Assembly: GCA_023974075.1 (NCBI GenBank)
Contig: CM043799.1
Location: 8,395,250 to 8,459,249 of the forward strand
Direction: 5' to 3'
Source: Chaenocephalus aceratus
Taxonomy: Eukaryota; Chordata; Actinopteri; Perciformes; Channichthyidae
DNA: 64,000 nt
In this document: positions 11,278-25,317 of the stretch, piece after piece
Layout of the letters: each line of letters begins with the position of its first letter
Position numbering within the stretch: the stretch's first letter is position 1
Made by a program: the position numbers and the translations under genes
Notes under the pieces: model-generated
What the model was told of the DNA's origin: nothing
The model's database searches: none
Seen by the model: only the letters and a program-made list of their open reading frames with translations

Positions 11278-12139
11278 GACTGGCTCCCTCTTGAGTTGCT
11301 ATTTTCAGTGGCCCAATGGTTTTACAATTACATTAAACCCTAAGTTATAAAGTTATGAGTTTAACCCTTAATACAGTTACACCTACTCAATAAAGCTCTT
11401 AGTATTCTACAAATGTTTAAATCAAAGTTTACCCTAGCAGTCAGTTAGTTCAGTTTTAAGGTTTCAGTCAAATTACTTGTCCCAAGTTTCTGCCTAACAG
11501 ATACTGTAGCGGTTTTGAGATTTAAAATCACAATTTCAGTCAGATCAACTACAGAGCATGTATACAGAGTACACACACTGAAACAGAGAAGTCTAAAAAC
11601 AGAATGTTACTCACACAATTCTAGAAGTCACCAGTTGTTATCCTGTTAAAATCGTGTTGCACACTGGCAGGTCAGTCACCAGGATGAGATTTAAATACAG
11701 TTTCTGTGTGGGAAGTGGGCGCAGATCAGAGCTGATGGGCCTCAATCGAGACTGGCTCCGTCTTGAGTTGCTATAGTATCTTTTCAGTGGCCCAATGGTC
11801 TTACAATTACATTAAACCCTAAGTTATAAAGTTATGAGTTTAACCCTTAATACAGTTACACCTACTCAATAAAGCTCTTAGTATTCTACAAATGTTTAAA
11901 TCAAAGTTAACCCTAGCAGTCAGTTAGTTCAGTTTAAAGGTCTCAGTCAAATTACTTGTCCCAAGTTTCTGCCTAACTGATACTGTAGCGGTTTTGAGAT
12001 TTAAAATCACAATTTCAGTCAGATCAACTACAGAGCATTTATACAGAGTACACACACTGAAACAGAGAAGTCTAAAAACAGAATGTTACTCACACAATTC
12101 TAGAAGTCACCAGTTGTTATCCTGTTAAAATCGAGTTGC
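11278..12139. repeat. Two near-identical direct repeats, 472-bp spacing
   Basis: About 385 bp beginning GACTGGCTCC are repeated at 11278 and 11750 with few differences (one 8-bp insertion, ATAGTATC-like, in the second). A 90-bp spacer separates them. Each unit contains a CAATAAAGC polyadenylation-like site and ends at GTTGCAC. They could be LTRs of a tiny element, but no primer-binding site is visible. They could instead be promoter monomers of the minus-strand LINE. Confidence 0.85.
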
Positions 12140-12141
12140 AC

Positions 12142-12262
12142 AGGAGAATGTGTTTGGTTGGTTGTAAGAGGGACGAGGTGCGTCACGTGTTAATGTATCA
12201 TTGGTGCTCGAGTTGACTGCCTGAACTGGCTCGCAGGCTTCGTCCCATCTCCGTGGGCTAGC
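12142..12262 (+). repeat. Unnamed repeat R, copy A, second part
   Basis: This resumes R after the 5.4 kb insertion: GGAGAATGTGTTTGGTTGG, then GAGGGACGAGGTGC, CACGTGTTAATGTATCATTG and CGCAGGCTT. The same order is found inverted at 29072-29153 and 32522-32580. Similarity between the copies ends shortly after GGCTT, which probably marks the end of R. Confidence 0.75.
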
Positions 12263-14969
<2,707 letters not shown>

Positions 14970-15559
14970 AGCGTGTGTGGAGCATGATCGAGCATTAGTT
15001 TTCCCAGATGTGTTTGTTTTTGCAAATATAGTACAAACGCAGAACAAATATATAATATTTTTGCTAACAAAATCCCCTATTCTTCAAAATGGAATGTTTT
15101 ATAAAAAAAGTTATCAACTAGCTAACAAGCCTTTCTGGTTCAACATATACTGTAGTGTTACATTTAATTTTTTTTGTGCATTCTACTGTATTAAAGGAGG
15201 AATTTATATTGCATTTTAATTTTTTATGACTGTTTTGTTTTCTGCACTCTGACCACCCGAATGTTCTTCTTTTGGAATAATAAAGTTTGCCTTGACCTAA
15301 TTTATTGATTTTTGACAAAGGTTAGGGTTAGTCTATATAGCAATTATGAATTTCCATCTGGGTACATGAAGGGTAGCTTTGCAAAAATGCGCCTGATAAA
15401 GAGATCATAAGAGCTAAATATAGTGCAAGTAAATATTAAAAAGTAAATACAAAAAGAAAAATACTTTAAAAAAGTGAAGTAGTGAAATAAGAGTCTATAT
15501 GCAGGCTATTGGAATGATATATTAGATAAATAAATAGATAAATAATTACTAAGTAGCAG

Positions 15560-16900
15560 ATGAATGTTATGGATGTTGTTTCAACAGTTCAGGTGTTTAA
15601 CAGTCTTATTGCCGCTGTACCAGGCTGTGATGCAGCCAGTCAGGATACTCTCTATGGTGCACCTGTAGAAGTTGCAGAGTATCCTGGAGTCCATGTTGAA
15701 CCTCCTCAGCCTGCGGAGAAAGAAGAGCCGCTGTCGAGCTTTTTTGGTGGTGGTGTGATGAGTCCATGTCAGGTCCTCAGTGATGTGGACCCCGAGGAAC
15801 CTCAAGCTGCTGACTCTCTCCACCGTAGTCCCAGTGATGGCGATGGGGGCGTGTCCCTCTCTCTGCTGCTTCCTGTAATCCACAATCAGCTCCTTGGTTT
15901 TGCTGACGTTGAGATGGAGGTTGTTATCCTGGCACCAAGATGTCAGGTTTTCGACCTCCTCTCTGTACGCCGTCTCGTCGCCGTCTGTGATCTGGCTGAT
16001 GACGGTCGTATCGTCAGCAAACTACACGATGGTGTTGGAGCTGTGTGTGGCCATGCAGTCGTGAGTGAACAGGGAGTAGAGGAGAGGGCTGAGCACGCAG
16101 CCTTGAGGGGGGGTGTTGAGGATCAGGGAGGAGGATGTGATGTTTCCCACCCGCACTGCCTGGGGTCTGCCCGTCAGGAAGTTCAGGATCCAGTCACAGA
16201 GGGCGCTGTTGAGCCCGAGGTCTCTGAGCTTGATGGCCAGCTTGAAGGGCACAATGGTGTTGAATGCTGAACTGTTATCAATGAACAGCATTCTCACATG
16301 TTCCTCTGGTCCAGGTGTGAGGGCAGTGTGGAGGGTGAGGGCTATGGTGTCATCTGTGGACCTGTTAGCTCTGTAGGCAAACTGCAGGGGGTCCAGAGAG
16401 TCAGGGAGGGAGGAGGTGATGAGGGTTTGACTAACCGCTCAAAGCACTTCATGGTGATGGAGGTGAGTGCTACTGGGCGGTAGTCATTGAGGCTGGTGAT
16501 TTTTGTCTTTTTGGGGACAGGAACGATGGTGGAGTGTTTGAAGCATGTGGGGACTACAGACTGCAGCAGGGACCTGTTGAAGATGTCTGTGAACACCTCT
16601 GCCAGCTGAACTGCACACACCCTGAGAACACGGCCAGGGATGCCATCAGGTCCAGGAGCCTTGTGTGGGTTAACCCTTTTAAAGGATTTACACACATCTG
16701 CCCTGTTTAAATCAAAAGGGCAGGGCTCCTGGTCCTTCTCTGCACCCACAGCCTGCTCTCAAATCGTGCAAAAAAGCTGTTCAGCTCATCTGGGAGAGAT
16801 GCGCACGCAGACACTCCTGCAGCACCCCCCCGCTACTCCTTTGTAGTCTGTCATTGTTCTTAGTCCCGCCCACATGTTCCGGGTGTTACAGCCTTTGAAG
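15560..16900 (-). pseudogene. Rex1-like LINE, reverse transcriptase fragment
   Basis: Three minus-strand frames give a nearly collinear RT. 16749-16342 carries [23 protein letters not shown] and [19 protein letters not shown]. 16297-16022 carries [29 protein letters not shown] and [13 protein letters not shown]. 15883-15581 carries RVSSLRFLGVHITEDLTW, KKARQRLFFLRRLRRF and FYRCTIESILTGC. The catalytic D-D block between the second and third pieces is broken by frameshifts. The SSAFNT and [11 protein letters not shown] blocks are typical of teleost Rex1-type LINEs. The 5' side continues to about 16900 with CTCCTTTGTAGTCTGTCATT, a spacer found in the same LINEs. The copy is truncated at both ends. 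Confidence 0.8.
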
Positions 16901-16999
16901 TCAGATTCCACCTTCTCTTTGCTAGCTATGCTAGCTTCGAGTTGCAGCTTTTTGAGCTGAACCCGGCCTCGCCTATACTCTGCGCAGTCGTGTATCGTC

Positions 17000-17848
17000 C
17001 GCCAAAGTACAATAATGATTTCATAACTGACTTTTCTGTCCGGGATCCTGGTGAAATATGATCGTGTTTTGATCTGCGGAGACTTTAATGTCCATGTGTG
17101 CTGCGAGTCTAAACCTCTGGTTAGGGATTTTTTAAACCTCCTCGATTCTTTCGGTCTTATTCAGTCTGTGGCTGGCCCAACACACGATAAAGGACACACC
17201 TTAGACTTAGTATTATCGTTTGGATTGTCTATCTCTGTGGATGAAATCTGTGCAGGAACGCGTATCTCAGACCATTTACCGGTTCTGTTTACAACCTCGA
17301 TCCCTTCTGTAGGAGTCGAATCACGTGCTCCTGCGCGTTGTCTGCGTTCAATTAACCCCTTGACTGCCTCACAGTTTTCAGATGCTTTTAATACTTATCC
17401 GATTTGTAAATTAGAGGTGAACTGTGCTTTTAGTGCGGATGAGCTTATCTCTTTGTTTGATTCGACATGCACACTAATACTGGATTCCGTTGCTCCTTTT
17501 ACGCTTAGACGCAACAAAGTTCTCTCAGAGCCGTGGCTCAATGATTGTACTCACGTTTTTAGACGCGCTTGCAGGCGTGCAGAGAGAAAATGGAAAAAGG
17601 ATAAACTTCATGTCTCCTTAGAAATTCTTCCTGCTTGCCTTTCCGATTATCAGACGGCAGTCAAAGCAGCCAAAACAGAGTATATTTCTCTGTTAATCTC
17701 CAAAAACAGCCATAAACCTCAAGTTATTTTTCATGTCCTCAATTCGATCCTTAATCCTTGTGATGCTTCTCCAATTGTGCTATCGACTACTCTCTGCGAT
17801 ACATTTCTTACATTTTTTATCGAAAAAGTATCTGTTCTTAGGCTAGCC
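17000..17848 (+). pseudogene. L2-like LINE endonuclease, part 1
   Basis: A plus-strand frame from about 17051 reads KYDRVLICGDFNVHV, then GHTLDLVLS, TRISDHLPVLF and SEPWLNDCTHVFRRACRRAERKWK; a YRPPKYNNDF block precedes it in another frame near 17000. These are the Y, GDFN, D-L-V and SDH motifs of an EEP-fold LINE endonuclease, followed by the linker with EPWLND. This belongs to the same L2 group as the copy at 47348. The frame is open until a hAT MITE inserted at 17849, and resumes at 18117. Confidence 0.8.
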
Positions 17849-18108
17849 CAGGCATCCTCAAAGTCCGGACTCCGGTCCGGATCCGGACCGAACCACAACT
17901 GTCTCTCGACTCTGAGCAAATTATACTTGTCATATGTATTGTACAATAACAATGAAAACTGCTGCATACAGATTATTTTTGTTTTTGCAACCTCGTGTTA
18001 AGAATCTTGTTGCAATTGTTTAAAAGTTTGAATGACAGTAATAAACGGACCTTTGTCTTATTGAAACGTTTATTTTGGACCTTTAAGATTTGTATTTGAG
18101 TACCCCTG
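17849..18108. mobile_element. hAT MITE, 260 bp, TSD GGCTAGCC
   Basis: It starts CAGGCATCCTCAAA and ends TTTGAGTACCCCTG, imperfect inverted ends of the hAT CAGGG type. A perfect 8-bp direct duplication GGCTAGCC lies at 17841-17848 and 18109-18116. Joining the flanks restores the LINE. A GGTCCGGATCCGGACC palindrome lies near the left end. Confidence 0.9.
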
Positions 18109-18116
18109 GGCTAGCC

Positions 18117-18360
18117 TATACTGGTGCTACCCCAGATCCTGCTCCCTTTCTGTGCCCTGCTGTCCTCAACCATTTTGAGCCTGTATCCCTCTCTTCTCTC
18201 TCGGATGTAGTCAAGCACCTGCGGCCGACAAACTGCACCTCAGACAGCATTTCCTCTCGCCTTCTCAGAGATGTTTTCGAATCAGTTGGAGCAAGTATTT
18301 TATTACTTATAAATACCTCTCTTAGCTCAGGATGTGTCCCAGCTGCCTCCAAACATGCCG
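18117..18360 (+). pseudogene. L2-like LINE endonuclease/RT linker, part 2
   Basis: This continues the 17051 frame after the hAT MITE: HFEPVSLSSLSDVVKHLRP, SDSISSRLLRDVFESVG and SSGCVPAASKHA. It is the linker just before the first RT block (compare [18 protein letters not shown] at about 47525). It stops at 18360, where the RT should begin, so the LINE is truncated or interrupted there. Confidence 0.8.
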
Positions 18361-19090
18361 GTTAAGCCACTACGTAAGGCGAGACACGGCAGGCAAAAAC
18401 ATCGTTTTTCAAGTACTGGTCAATTTTGAGATGTTGTGCTATTTTGATTCTATAACATGTTTTCTTTCAGGCTTTTGGAAGGAAAACGTACAAAATACAC
18501 ATTCAGTTTATTTTACTATAGTTTGTCTATTTGCGTCTGTAGATTTCTCCTAAATTCACCAAAAGTTAGCATTCTAACGTAACATAAACTACCGCGACCG
18601 CTGTTTGCACCATGTCATCAGAGATATCGTTGGAAAGCTGTGTCTCTCCTGCACAATCTCATTGGATCCAAATATGGTCATTTCCTTTGTATCAGAAACC
18701 AATCATGAAAGCACAAAGGGGTCTTAAACCAAGAAACTAAATCTCATTGGCTGGTGTCAATTTCTGACAAAGTGATTCGTTCAGATGCGTCACGTGGTGT
18801 GCTAAAACACTTCTTGGTTAGCTTTCCGCTAGAAATTGAAATCTCAAAATGGCAAAAGAACAGCGAAAAAAAGTTCACAGAGAAGACGACAACAATTGTC
18901 ACTTGCATTCATTAAAAAAAATAAATAAATCAAGCTCCGTTAAAATAGACAAAACAGGTTTTGATCCCTCCTCCCTTGTCCTCCCTGCCACTTAATTCAG
19001 GAGTTTACTTGATTGACAGAAAAAGCGACCTATCGCTTTCCAGTCTGTTAACCCAGAATGCAAAGCGATATAACATCAGTCAAGTGCCGG
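18361..19090. other. Unassigned 730-bp stretch between L2 fragment and hAT-like repeat
   Basis: No coding frame of note. It contains CCAATCATGAAAGC- and CTCATTGGCTGGTG-type CCAAT boxes, probably part of an unrecognised repeat inserted at the LINE break. Confidence 0.4.
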
Positions 19091-19960
19091 GTAGTGATGG
19101 GAATTCCGGCTCTTCTTGGTGAGCCGGATCATTTGGCTCGGCTCACCAAGAAGAGCCGGCTCTTTCGGCTCCCAAAGGGCTCTTCAGTTTACCACATATT
19201 ATACCTTTTATAATTAAATCAAATGCCATGCCTCATTTCGCTCCATTTGCTCTTTCCAGCGCTGTTTTTGCAGGGGGCTGATTCTGTGAGCTGCAGCTGA
19301 CCACGCCCCCTGCAGGAGAGGGGAGCGTGCTCTGAGATCAGCTGCTTGGCTGCAGCGGGGAGAAGAGGGGGAGAAAAACAGATCTCCGTCCACCGTGTTT
19401 TATTCTTATAGAAGTAAGAAGAGAAGTAATGGGGCAGAGATCCTCCTTTTTACGCAGCGGTCCAGACAAAGACATCATAGCTACGGCGACACATATTCAG
19501 TTGCCACTTACTTTGGCATTAGGGCAGGGATATCTTTCAAGGTTTGACATAATGAAGTGTGCTACTTTGTGCACATTGTGCAAGCAACGATGTTTTCAAA
19601 TCTGTAATCAAAAAGCTCCTCAAAAACACTATCGAAGCAGTTCCTGCCGTTGTTACGTTAGTTCAAACAGTAACAACGGACTACTTTTCTTAGCGGATGC
19701 ATGTCAATTTAAATCAATACATAAAACTATTTTTTAAATCAATAAAATCATTTTCTAAATCCATAAAAGCATTTCAATTATTATTGGGAGTCATGTCGTT
19801 ACTTTGTTGAGAATGTGGCCATGTGTAATAAGCGGGATAATGTGCACATTGCAGATTGCATAATGTGCCTTCATGCCGATCTCGATCCCTCCGCAAAAAC
19901 AAAACAAAAAAACGGCTCGTTCGCGGGCGAGAGCCGGCTCCCGTCGTTCACTTAAAAGAG

Positions 19961-19972
<12 letters not shown>
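19091..19972. mobile_element. hAT-like non-autonomous element rich in GAGCCGGCTC
   Basis: The left end reads TAGTGATGGGAATTCCGGCT and is followed by inverted GGCTCTTCTTGGTGAGCC...GGCTCACCAAGAAGAGCC arms. The right side carries GAGAGCCGGCTCCCGTCGTT and AAAAGAGCCG before running into a (GT)n tract. This resembles a common teleost hAT end. The far right terminus has been lost to the microsatellite, so the target duplication cannot be read. Confidence 0.55.

Positions 19973-20052
<80 letters not shown>
19973..20052. repeat. (GT)40 microsatellite
   Basis: Perfect GT dinucleotide tract followed by a short A run. Confidence 0.97.
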
Positions 20053-20058
<6 letters not shown>

Positions 20059-20409
20059 AAAAATGTATATTTCATTATAACTTTGAGAGACTGTTCATAG
20101 GACCCATTTGAGTCTGGTGTCTAAGCTGACTGTTCTACCCGTTTATTGTATTCCTTGTACTTATATTTGTGTTTTATGTTTAAGATTTCAGGACATGGAG
20201 AGTGGTTTCTTAGCCTGCTTGTTATGTGTTTCTTAACAGAGAGAGAGAGAAATAGAGAGAGGTTAACATGCCATTTTAGTTTTATGTATTCATGTATTTG
20301 TTTCTGTTCAAGAACCCAAATAGAGTTGTTGTAGTTATCCCATGTATACATAAAACGTGTTATTCAGCTCCTTGCAATTTGGGATTTTATTTTTGGTTGG
20401 TAGACCTCG

Positions 20410-20463
20410 GTGAGCTGGTCATTTCAAAAGTAGCCCACCGGCCCAAAAAGTGTGGGCACCCCT
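20410..20463. mobile_element. hAT terminal fragment
   Basis: The stretch ending GGCCCAAAAAGTGTGGGCAC then CCCTG is the inverse of the CAGGGGTGCCCACACTTTTT hAT end. No matching left end with a shared 8-bp flank (CCTTAGAC) was found, so the element is broken. Confidence 0.5.
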
Positions 20464-20841
20464 GCCTTAGACTTTCTGGTGACGACAGTGTTCCCGCTTC
20501 CTCTCCCATAAAGTTGCCCTTATGCTCTTTTGAAAGTTCTGCCCGAGCTATCATTAGCATTTGAGTCCCAGCTTTGGCTGCGTCCCTCATTCAATTTAGT
20601 ATGGAAAGCCCAGAGTGTCATATTTTAAACCCGTTTTTCGTTTAGATGCAGAGAGTAAGGTAAGTACTTTCTATTTCTCTTTTAGGTTTTATATTACTGC
20701 TGCATTAATGTGTATGTTGCATTTGACTTTCTTCTGCCGAGCTGATCTGATTGGCTATCAAAGGTTTTTGTCAGTGTCTGACCCATCCATCAAAATATGA
20801 TGTACAGTGTACTTATATTTGTGTTTATTGTTATCTTACAG

Positions 20842-21090
20842 TCATCTCCAGCCTCAGGAGTACTCTGGTCCAGTGGAGGCAACCCTACATCCTAGCAGTT
20901 GGGACCACAAGAAACGGCTCCATGAGTACTACATTGCGTTCGATGGTGAGCTCCTTCCCTGCAAGGCCAAGTCTTCCCTGTCAGTTTTGATGAACTTTTT
21001 AAAGCACATTATGTGTTTGGGATCTCCTATGACCAGGCCTTAAACGGCATGTACACATTTTTGCAGACCACCATCTCCAACATTGATGTA
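20842..21090 (+). pseudogene. Exon fragment of a SAMD3-like / uncharacterised multi-copy teleost protein
   Basis: A splice-acceptor-like tract (TTATTGTTATCTTACAG) ends at 20841. The exon then reads PVEATLHPSSWDHKKRLHEY, YIAFDGELLPCKAKSS and, after a one-base frameshift near 20985, FDELFKAHYVFGISYDQALN and MYTFLQTTISNIDV. I remember this block near the C-terminus of predicted SAM-domain (SAMD3-like) proteins that are multi-copy in fish; I cannot confirm it here. The frameshift makes this copy a pseudogene or broken exon. Its acceptor is intact and no upstream exon was seen. It is the only piece in the window that looks host-derived rather than transposon-derived. Confidence 0.5.
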
Positions 21091-21429
21091 AACTGGTTGC
21101 CATGCACACTTTTGATGTTGGTCATCCTGCTCGGTGATTGTTAGTCTTTCAAAACAATATCTTTTGTCATTTTACCTTGCACATTAGCACTAGTGTATGG
21201 TATTCCACGTTGTCCATTTGTTGTAACAGGATTTTGGAATGATGACCTCTAAAGTGTTTCCCCAGGCTAAAGAGGCCTAATGAGCAAATGTACACACATT
21301 TCCACCTATGACCAATGTATGTTGTGGGTTGTTTGATGTTGCTACTGATTAGATGTTATATTTAAAACACATCAAAATCAAAAAAAATTAAATAAACGCA
21401 TGTTTTCAAGAATCTGATGTGTACTTTAT

Positions 21430-21790
21430 TTCCTGAACTGTTAATAATTCACCCCAAAATTGTTTGGTTGGTGTACATCAGCTAAACAGCACTGAAACAG
21501 TGTGAAAAATGACCATGGAGTACATTTTCTCTCTCAAAGTGTTGAATAATCAGCTCATTTTAACTCTCTGAGGGTTCTAGGTTTACACTGCACGTGTTGG
21601 AAAGCACTCAAACAGTGTCAAAAAAGTTATAATTATAGTGTATATTTTGACTCCCAAAGTGTTCGAATCTAACTCTTTATTTGGAGTTTATATTTTACTC
21701 TTTTGACAGTGTTCAGAGAACACCAAACTCTTGGACCTATATACACCCCGAGACTGGTGTTAAATGTACTCTTATAGAGTACAATGTACA
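21430..21790. repeat. Dispersed non-coding teleost repeat with AAAGTGTT/CACCAAACTCTTGG units
   Basis: Contains several short related units (TGACTCCCAAAGTGTT, GAACACCAAACTCTTGG, GTACTCTTATAGAGTACA) that I recognise as a frequent teleost repeat. No ends or duplication could be fixed. Confidence 0.35.
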
Positions 21791-21799
21791 CTGTGGTTT

Positions 21800-22460
21800 T
21801 TGCTGTGTGGGCTCCCTCAATAAAAATATCCTCCCCTCTGTTATGAACCTTGGAGTGACCTTCAACAGCGCCTTTACATTTGATAAGCAGGTTAGCACTG
21901 TAGTCAAGACCTGCTTTTTCAAAATACGACTATTGGCTAAGACCAAGTCGTTTTTATCTTTTAAAGACCTAGAAAGGGTTATTAACGCCTTTGTTCGAGA
22001 CCCCACCTCGAGACTGGATTACTGCAATGCTCTGTATGTGGGTATGGACCAGGCCTCAATTAGACGCCTCCAGCTAGTTCAGAATGCAGCTGCACGTCTT
22101 CTCACTGGCCATAAAAAGCGCGACCATATCACCCCAATTCTGGCTTCATTGCACTGGCTTCCAGTTCGGTTCAGAATAGATTTTAAACTCCTTTTATTTG
22201 TTTTTAAAGCCCTAAATGGGCTGGCTCCTGCCTATATAGCCGAACTCCTCCATCGCTACACCCCAGGCAGAGCCTTAAGGTCGGCTGATCAGCTGCTGTT
22301 GATAGTGCCAAAGACCAGGCTTAAAACCCGAGGGCATCAAGCTTTTGCAGCGGCGGCTAGGCTCTGGAATACTTTGCCCCTCCATGTGAGGTCGGCCCAG
22401 ACCCTGGGGGTTTTTAAATCAACACTTAAAACTCACTTTTTCTCTCTGGCTTTTGTTTAA
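21800..22460 (+). pseudogene. L2-like LINE, RT C-terminal part
   Basis: The frame reads NLGVTFNSAFTFDKQVSTVV, DYCNALYVGMDQASIRRLQL, VQNAAARLLTG, LHWLPVRFRIDF, YTPGRALRSADQLLLIVP, WNTLPLHVRSAQTLGVFKST and THFFSLAF, then a stop at 22458-22460. It is the C-terminal third of the same L2 group as the copies at 17051 and 47348. The catalytic half is missing between 18360 and this point. It may therefore be the far side of the 17051 copy after deletion, or an independent 5'-truncated insertion. Confidence 0.8.
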
Positions 22461-22619
22461 TTATCTATTTATTCATTTCTTTATTTAGTTCTTTATTTTA
22501 ATATTTATAACATAACATAGGATTTTTAAAATAGTTTATACATTATTCGAATATAGGAATAGTAGATAGGATTACTTAAAATATAGTACCTTATATTTAA
22601 TATGTTTTCCCTTTAGACC

Positions 22620-23490
22620 CTTGCGGTTTATTCTTAAAAACCCTTACCCTTACCCACCCCCCATTTCCCCTCTGCTGGTCTATGGCCTTGTAGAGGGTAA
22701 CGGGGTACAGAGTCGCTTAGATAAGCGGGGGAGTGCATCTGACGAAGAGATAGGTTGTTGTGCTCCCTATCTCTGTTTCTTATCCTATATCTAATAGAAC
22801 TGCTCGGGTCTTGATATATTGAGTGGGGAAGTTCATGAGATCTTTCTAGAATAACTTGTATCCAATGCCCTTTTCCCTCTCTGTCTGTGTCTGTGTATTC
22901 TCTTGTTCCGATTAACCCAGCCAAATCTTTTTTCTTGTTTTGTATCTATATCTACGCCGGGATCCGGAGTTGAGGCTGATCCTCTTGCTGTAGTCCTGTG
23001 TCTTGGATCCTCTATCCTGAGTTCTGGATTAAGTCGTGGACTTCGGGTCGTGGCTGAACCTGTCTCTGCGGTCCTGCCTTGGGTCTCGTCATGCTGCTTC
23101 CCTGATGGCTTCCACAGGATTGTAGCTGACATCTTCGTAGATTCATCTTCTTATTACAGACACATGCATTTCCTAACATTCGGTCTATATGCTGTAAAAT
23201 GTATTATCTCTTCGATTTACACACGGCATCTATTGCACGTCTGTCCGTCCTGGGAGAGGGATCCCTCCTCTTTTGCTCTCCCTGAGGTTTCTCCCGTTTT
23301 CTCTGGAAGTTTTTCTTTGTACGATGTGAGGGTCTAAGGATAGAGGGTGTCGTTTTTCTCATACTGATATTCTGAACAATCTGTGCTGTTGTATTTGCTG
23401 TAAAGTGTCTCGACTGTAGGCTATTTTTATTATATGCTCGACCAACAATCGTTTATAAATGTGCTACATAAATAAAACTTGATTAGATTT
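22620..23490 (+). repeat. Common teleost 3'-terminal repeat module and LINE tail
   Basis: Contains GTCCTGGGAGAGGGATCCCT, CCTGAGGTTTCTCCCGTTTT and GATGTGAGGGTCTAAGGATA in fixed order. I recognise this cassette from many fish genomes. It ends with TATAAATGTGCTACATAAAT and AAAACTTGATTAGATT, an L2-type tail. The frame at 22903-23337 spans it but reads as non-coding. Confidence 0.5.
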
Positions 23491-23492
23491 GT

Positions 23493-23885
23493 ATTGTCTC
23501 TTTGCATTGCTGATAGCTCTCCGGAGTTCATACCTAGACTTCCTGTACTCCTCCAAATCTCCAGCTCTGTGCGCGATAGTGCACGCTTTCAGTTTGCCAC
23601 GCACCTGACCGTTTATCTAGGACTTTTGATTTGGGAATGTTCGTACAGAACCTTCAGTACCACGTCATCGATGCATTTCCCAATGTAGCAGATGACCGTG
23701 TCCGTGTGTGGGTTGATGGTATTGTCCTCAAACACACTCCACTCCGTAGATGCAAAGCAATCCTACAGAGCTGAATCTGGCTCCTCTTTGTTACCGGTCT
23801 GTCCCGTTTGAGTTTCTGCCTGTAAGCAGCAGCAGTGAGCTGTGGTCTGATTTGCCGAAGGGAGGGTAAGGGAGAGCCTTATATC
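23493..23885 (-). pseudogene. Rex1-like LINE, ORF2 upstream region fragment
   Basis: On the minus strand this is the segment preceding the RT in Rex1-type LINEs. Recognisable nucleotide landmarks are GTAAGCAGCAGCAGTGAGCT, GATTTGCCGAAGGGAGGGTA, TCCGTAGATGCAAAGCAATC and GTGCACGCTTTCAGTTTGCC. No open frame longer than 60 codons survives, so it is old. It abuts the tail of the preceding LINE module at 23490. Confidence 0.45.
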
Positions 23886-24009
23886 CATATAAGAAAGACG
23901 CTAAAGTAAAGTTGAAGCATTAAGTGATCACTTTTAATATTTAGTTGTTTATTTCTATTTTTTTCAATCTTATTTTCTCGTCCCTGTTGTGTGATTGTTC
24001 GCATTTCTG

Positions 24010-24095
24010 TCCCCCCTACGGCCCCTCGTCCTAATGTAAGCGTCATTGGGTTTCTTGAAAGACGCTTTATAAATGAAGTATAAAATATACTATAA
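24010..24095 (+). mobile_element. L2-type LINE 3' tail
   Basis: The stretch GTCATTGGGTTTCTTGAAAG, then ACGCTTTATAAATGAAGTAT, matches the 3' end of fish L2 elements (compare 5110-5140). The body of the element was not seen. Confidence 0.5.
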
Positions 24096-24877
24096 CATAC
24101 CAAAAAAAAGATATATCCATTAAAAGCTACCTAAGTTTCTAGATAATTAAAACACCAAAGGTCTTAAATTACAATTTACCTGCTTTGGGGATAATTGTTG
24201 GGTGGAAATAATATTGGCCACAGTAAATTCAGATTAATTAATATGGGGCACTGTCCCTCCATGAACCTTAATATTTAGACTTAGGTTAGCATAGATTGAC
24301 ATTAATCATCTGAATATGACAAGAGTTTGATATTCTGAAGACTTTTTTCATTTAGATCAACCAAGCAAAATCCAATTGTCCTCGATTATCAAGAGATGAG
24401 CCATTGCCACATCCAACTGACTTTGAAAGAGCGTGTCACATATTCTGTTATAAATCGTTATCATATGAAGGAAATCAAGCTGTATGGTTAGCAACATGGC
24501 TTTCACTAGCAGTTAGTCTACTCTCCAAACTAAAATCAACTTTGTTAGGTAACTTATTAAAATATTTAGTTTTCTATCACTCTGTTAAGCTACCTCTGCA
24601 CAACTACTGTAGAGTAAGGTTAGGGTTAGGGTTGGACAATGGTCTCTGGTAGAAGTTTATGTCTAGGGATTTTATTGCGAAAGGGAGAACGCCGTTGGGA
24701 GGCAGACAGAACTGCGTAGTGAAGTGAGGCTAAAAGGGAACCTATATAAATATGGTGTCATTATTCTAAAGCTATTAACTTGTGCTATCAACATTTACTA
24801 CAAGTTAAAGCGAAATTGTAGCGACTTCAAATGAATTTCCTATATGATAAACAGACTCAATTAAACAAAGATTTATT
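24096..24877. other. No feature seen
   Basis: AT-rich sequence with no coding frame. A short GGTTAGGGTTAGGGTT run near 24618-24634 is too short to be more than chance telomere-like sequence. Confidence 0.5.
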
Positions 24878-25317
24878 ACGCAGACCACATGTGTCAAACT
24901 CAAGGCCCGGGGGCCAAATCAGGCCCTTGGTGGATTTAATTTCGGCCCGCAGGATAATGTTTAATTACTATTAGATCTGTTCCGCCGGTATATTGCACGC
25001 ACACCTTCACTCAATCCTGAGGGTTTCCTCAGCTCAGAGCCTGACCCCAAACATTGATGAACTTGCACCCAAGATGAGATGCCAAGTATCTGGCTTGAAC
25101 TAGCATCACAGCAGCACACTGAGTTTACATGGATGTTTCCTTCTGCACTTTTTTTCTCCCTTTAGGGAAATAGTTTTTTTTTAAGCTGTTGTTGGCCTGT
25201 GGAAGAATGTAATCATAAGAAATGTCTCCGGAAAAGCTGCAGATAGAGCCATAAGAAATGAATGCAGCTGATTATTTAATGTTCATTGTTGTTTTTATAG
25301 GCAATCATTTAAGCAAG

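Larger units (their letters stand above)
6733..12141 (-). mobile_element. L2/Maui-like LINE on the minus strand with its presumed 5' region
   Basis: Repeat R copy A is continuous on both sides of this interval, so everything between entered R. Reading on the minus strand, the order is two 472-bp-spaced direct repeats (12139-11278), a Harbinger-type MITE (11147-9996), a pair of 34-bp tandem units (9924-9992), the endonuclease ORF (9893-8331), a broken RT (about 8310-7016) and a 3' end at 6733-6790. That 3' end carries the TTTTAGCTGACGCTTTTATC and AAAGCGACGTACAATAAG motifs common to fish LINE and SINE tails. No target duplication was seen, so either one LINE with a tandem-repeat 5' UTR or several insertions are possible. 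Confidence 0.6.

Noticed and set aside
15560..16270. Plus-strand 236-codon frame
   Set aside because: It is the antisense shadow of the minus-strand Rex1-like RT, which carries the real motifs.
24614..24636. GGTTAGGG telomere-like run
   Set aside because: Only about two units; too short for an interstitial telomere array.
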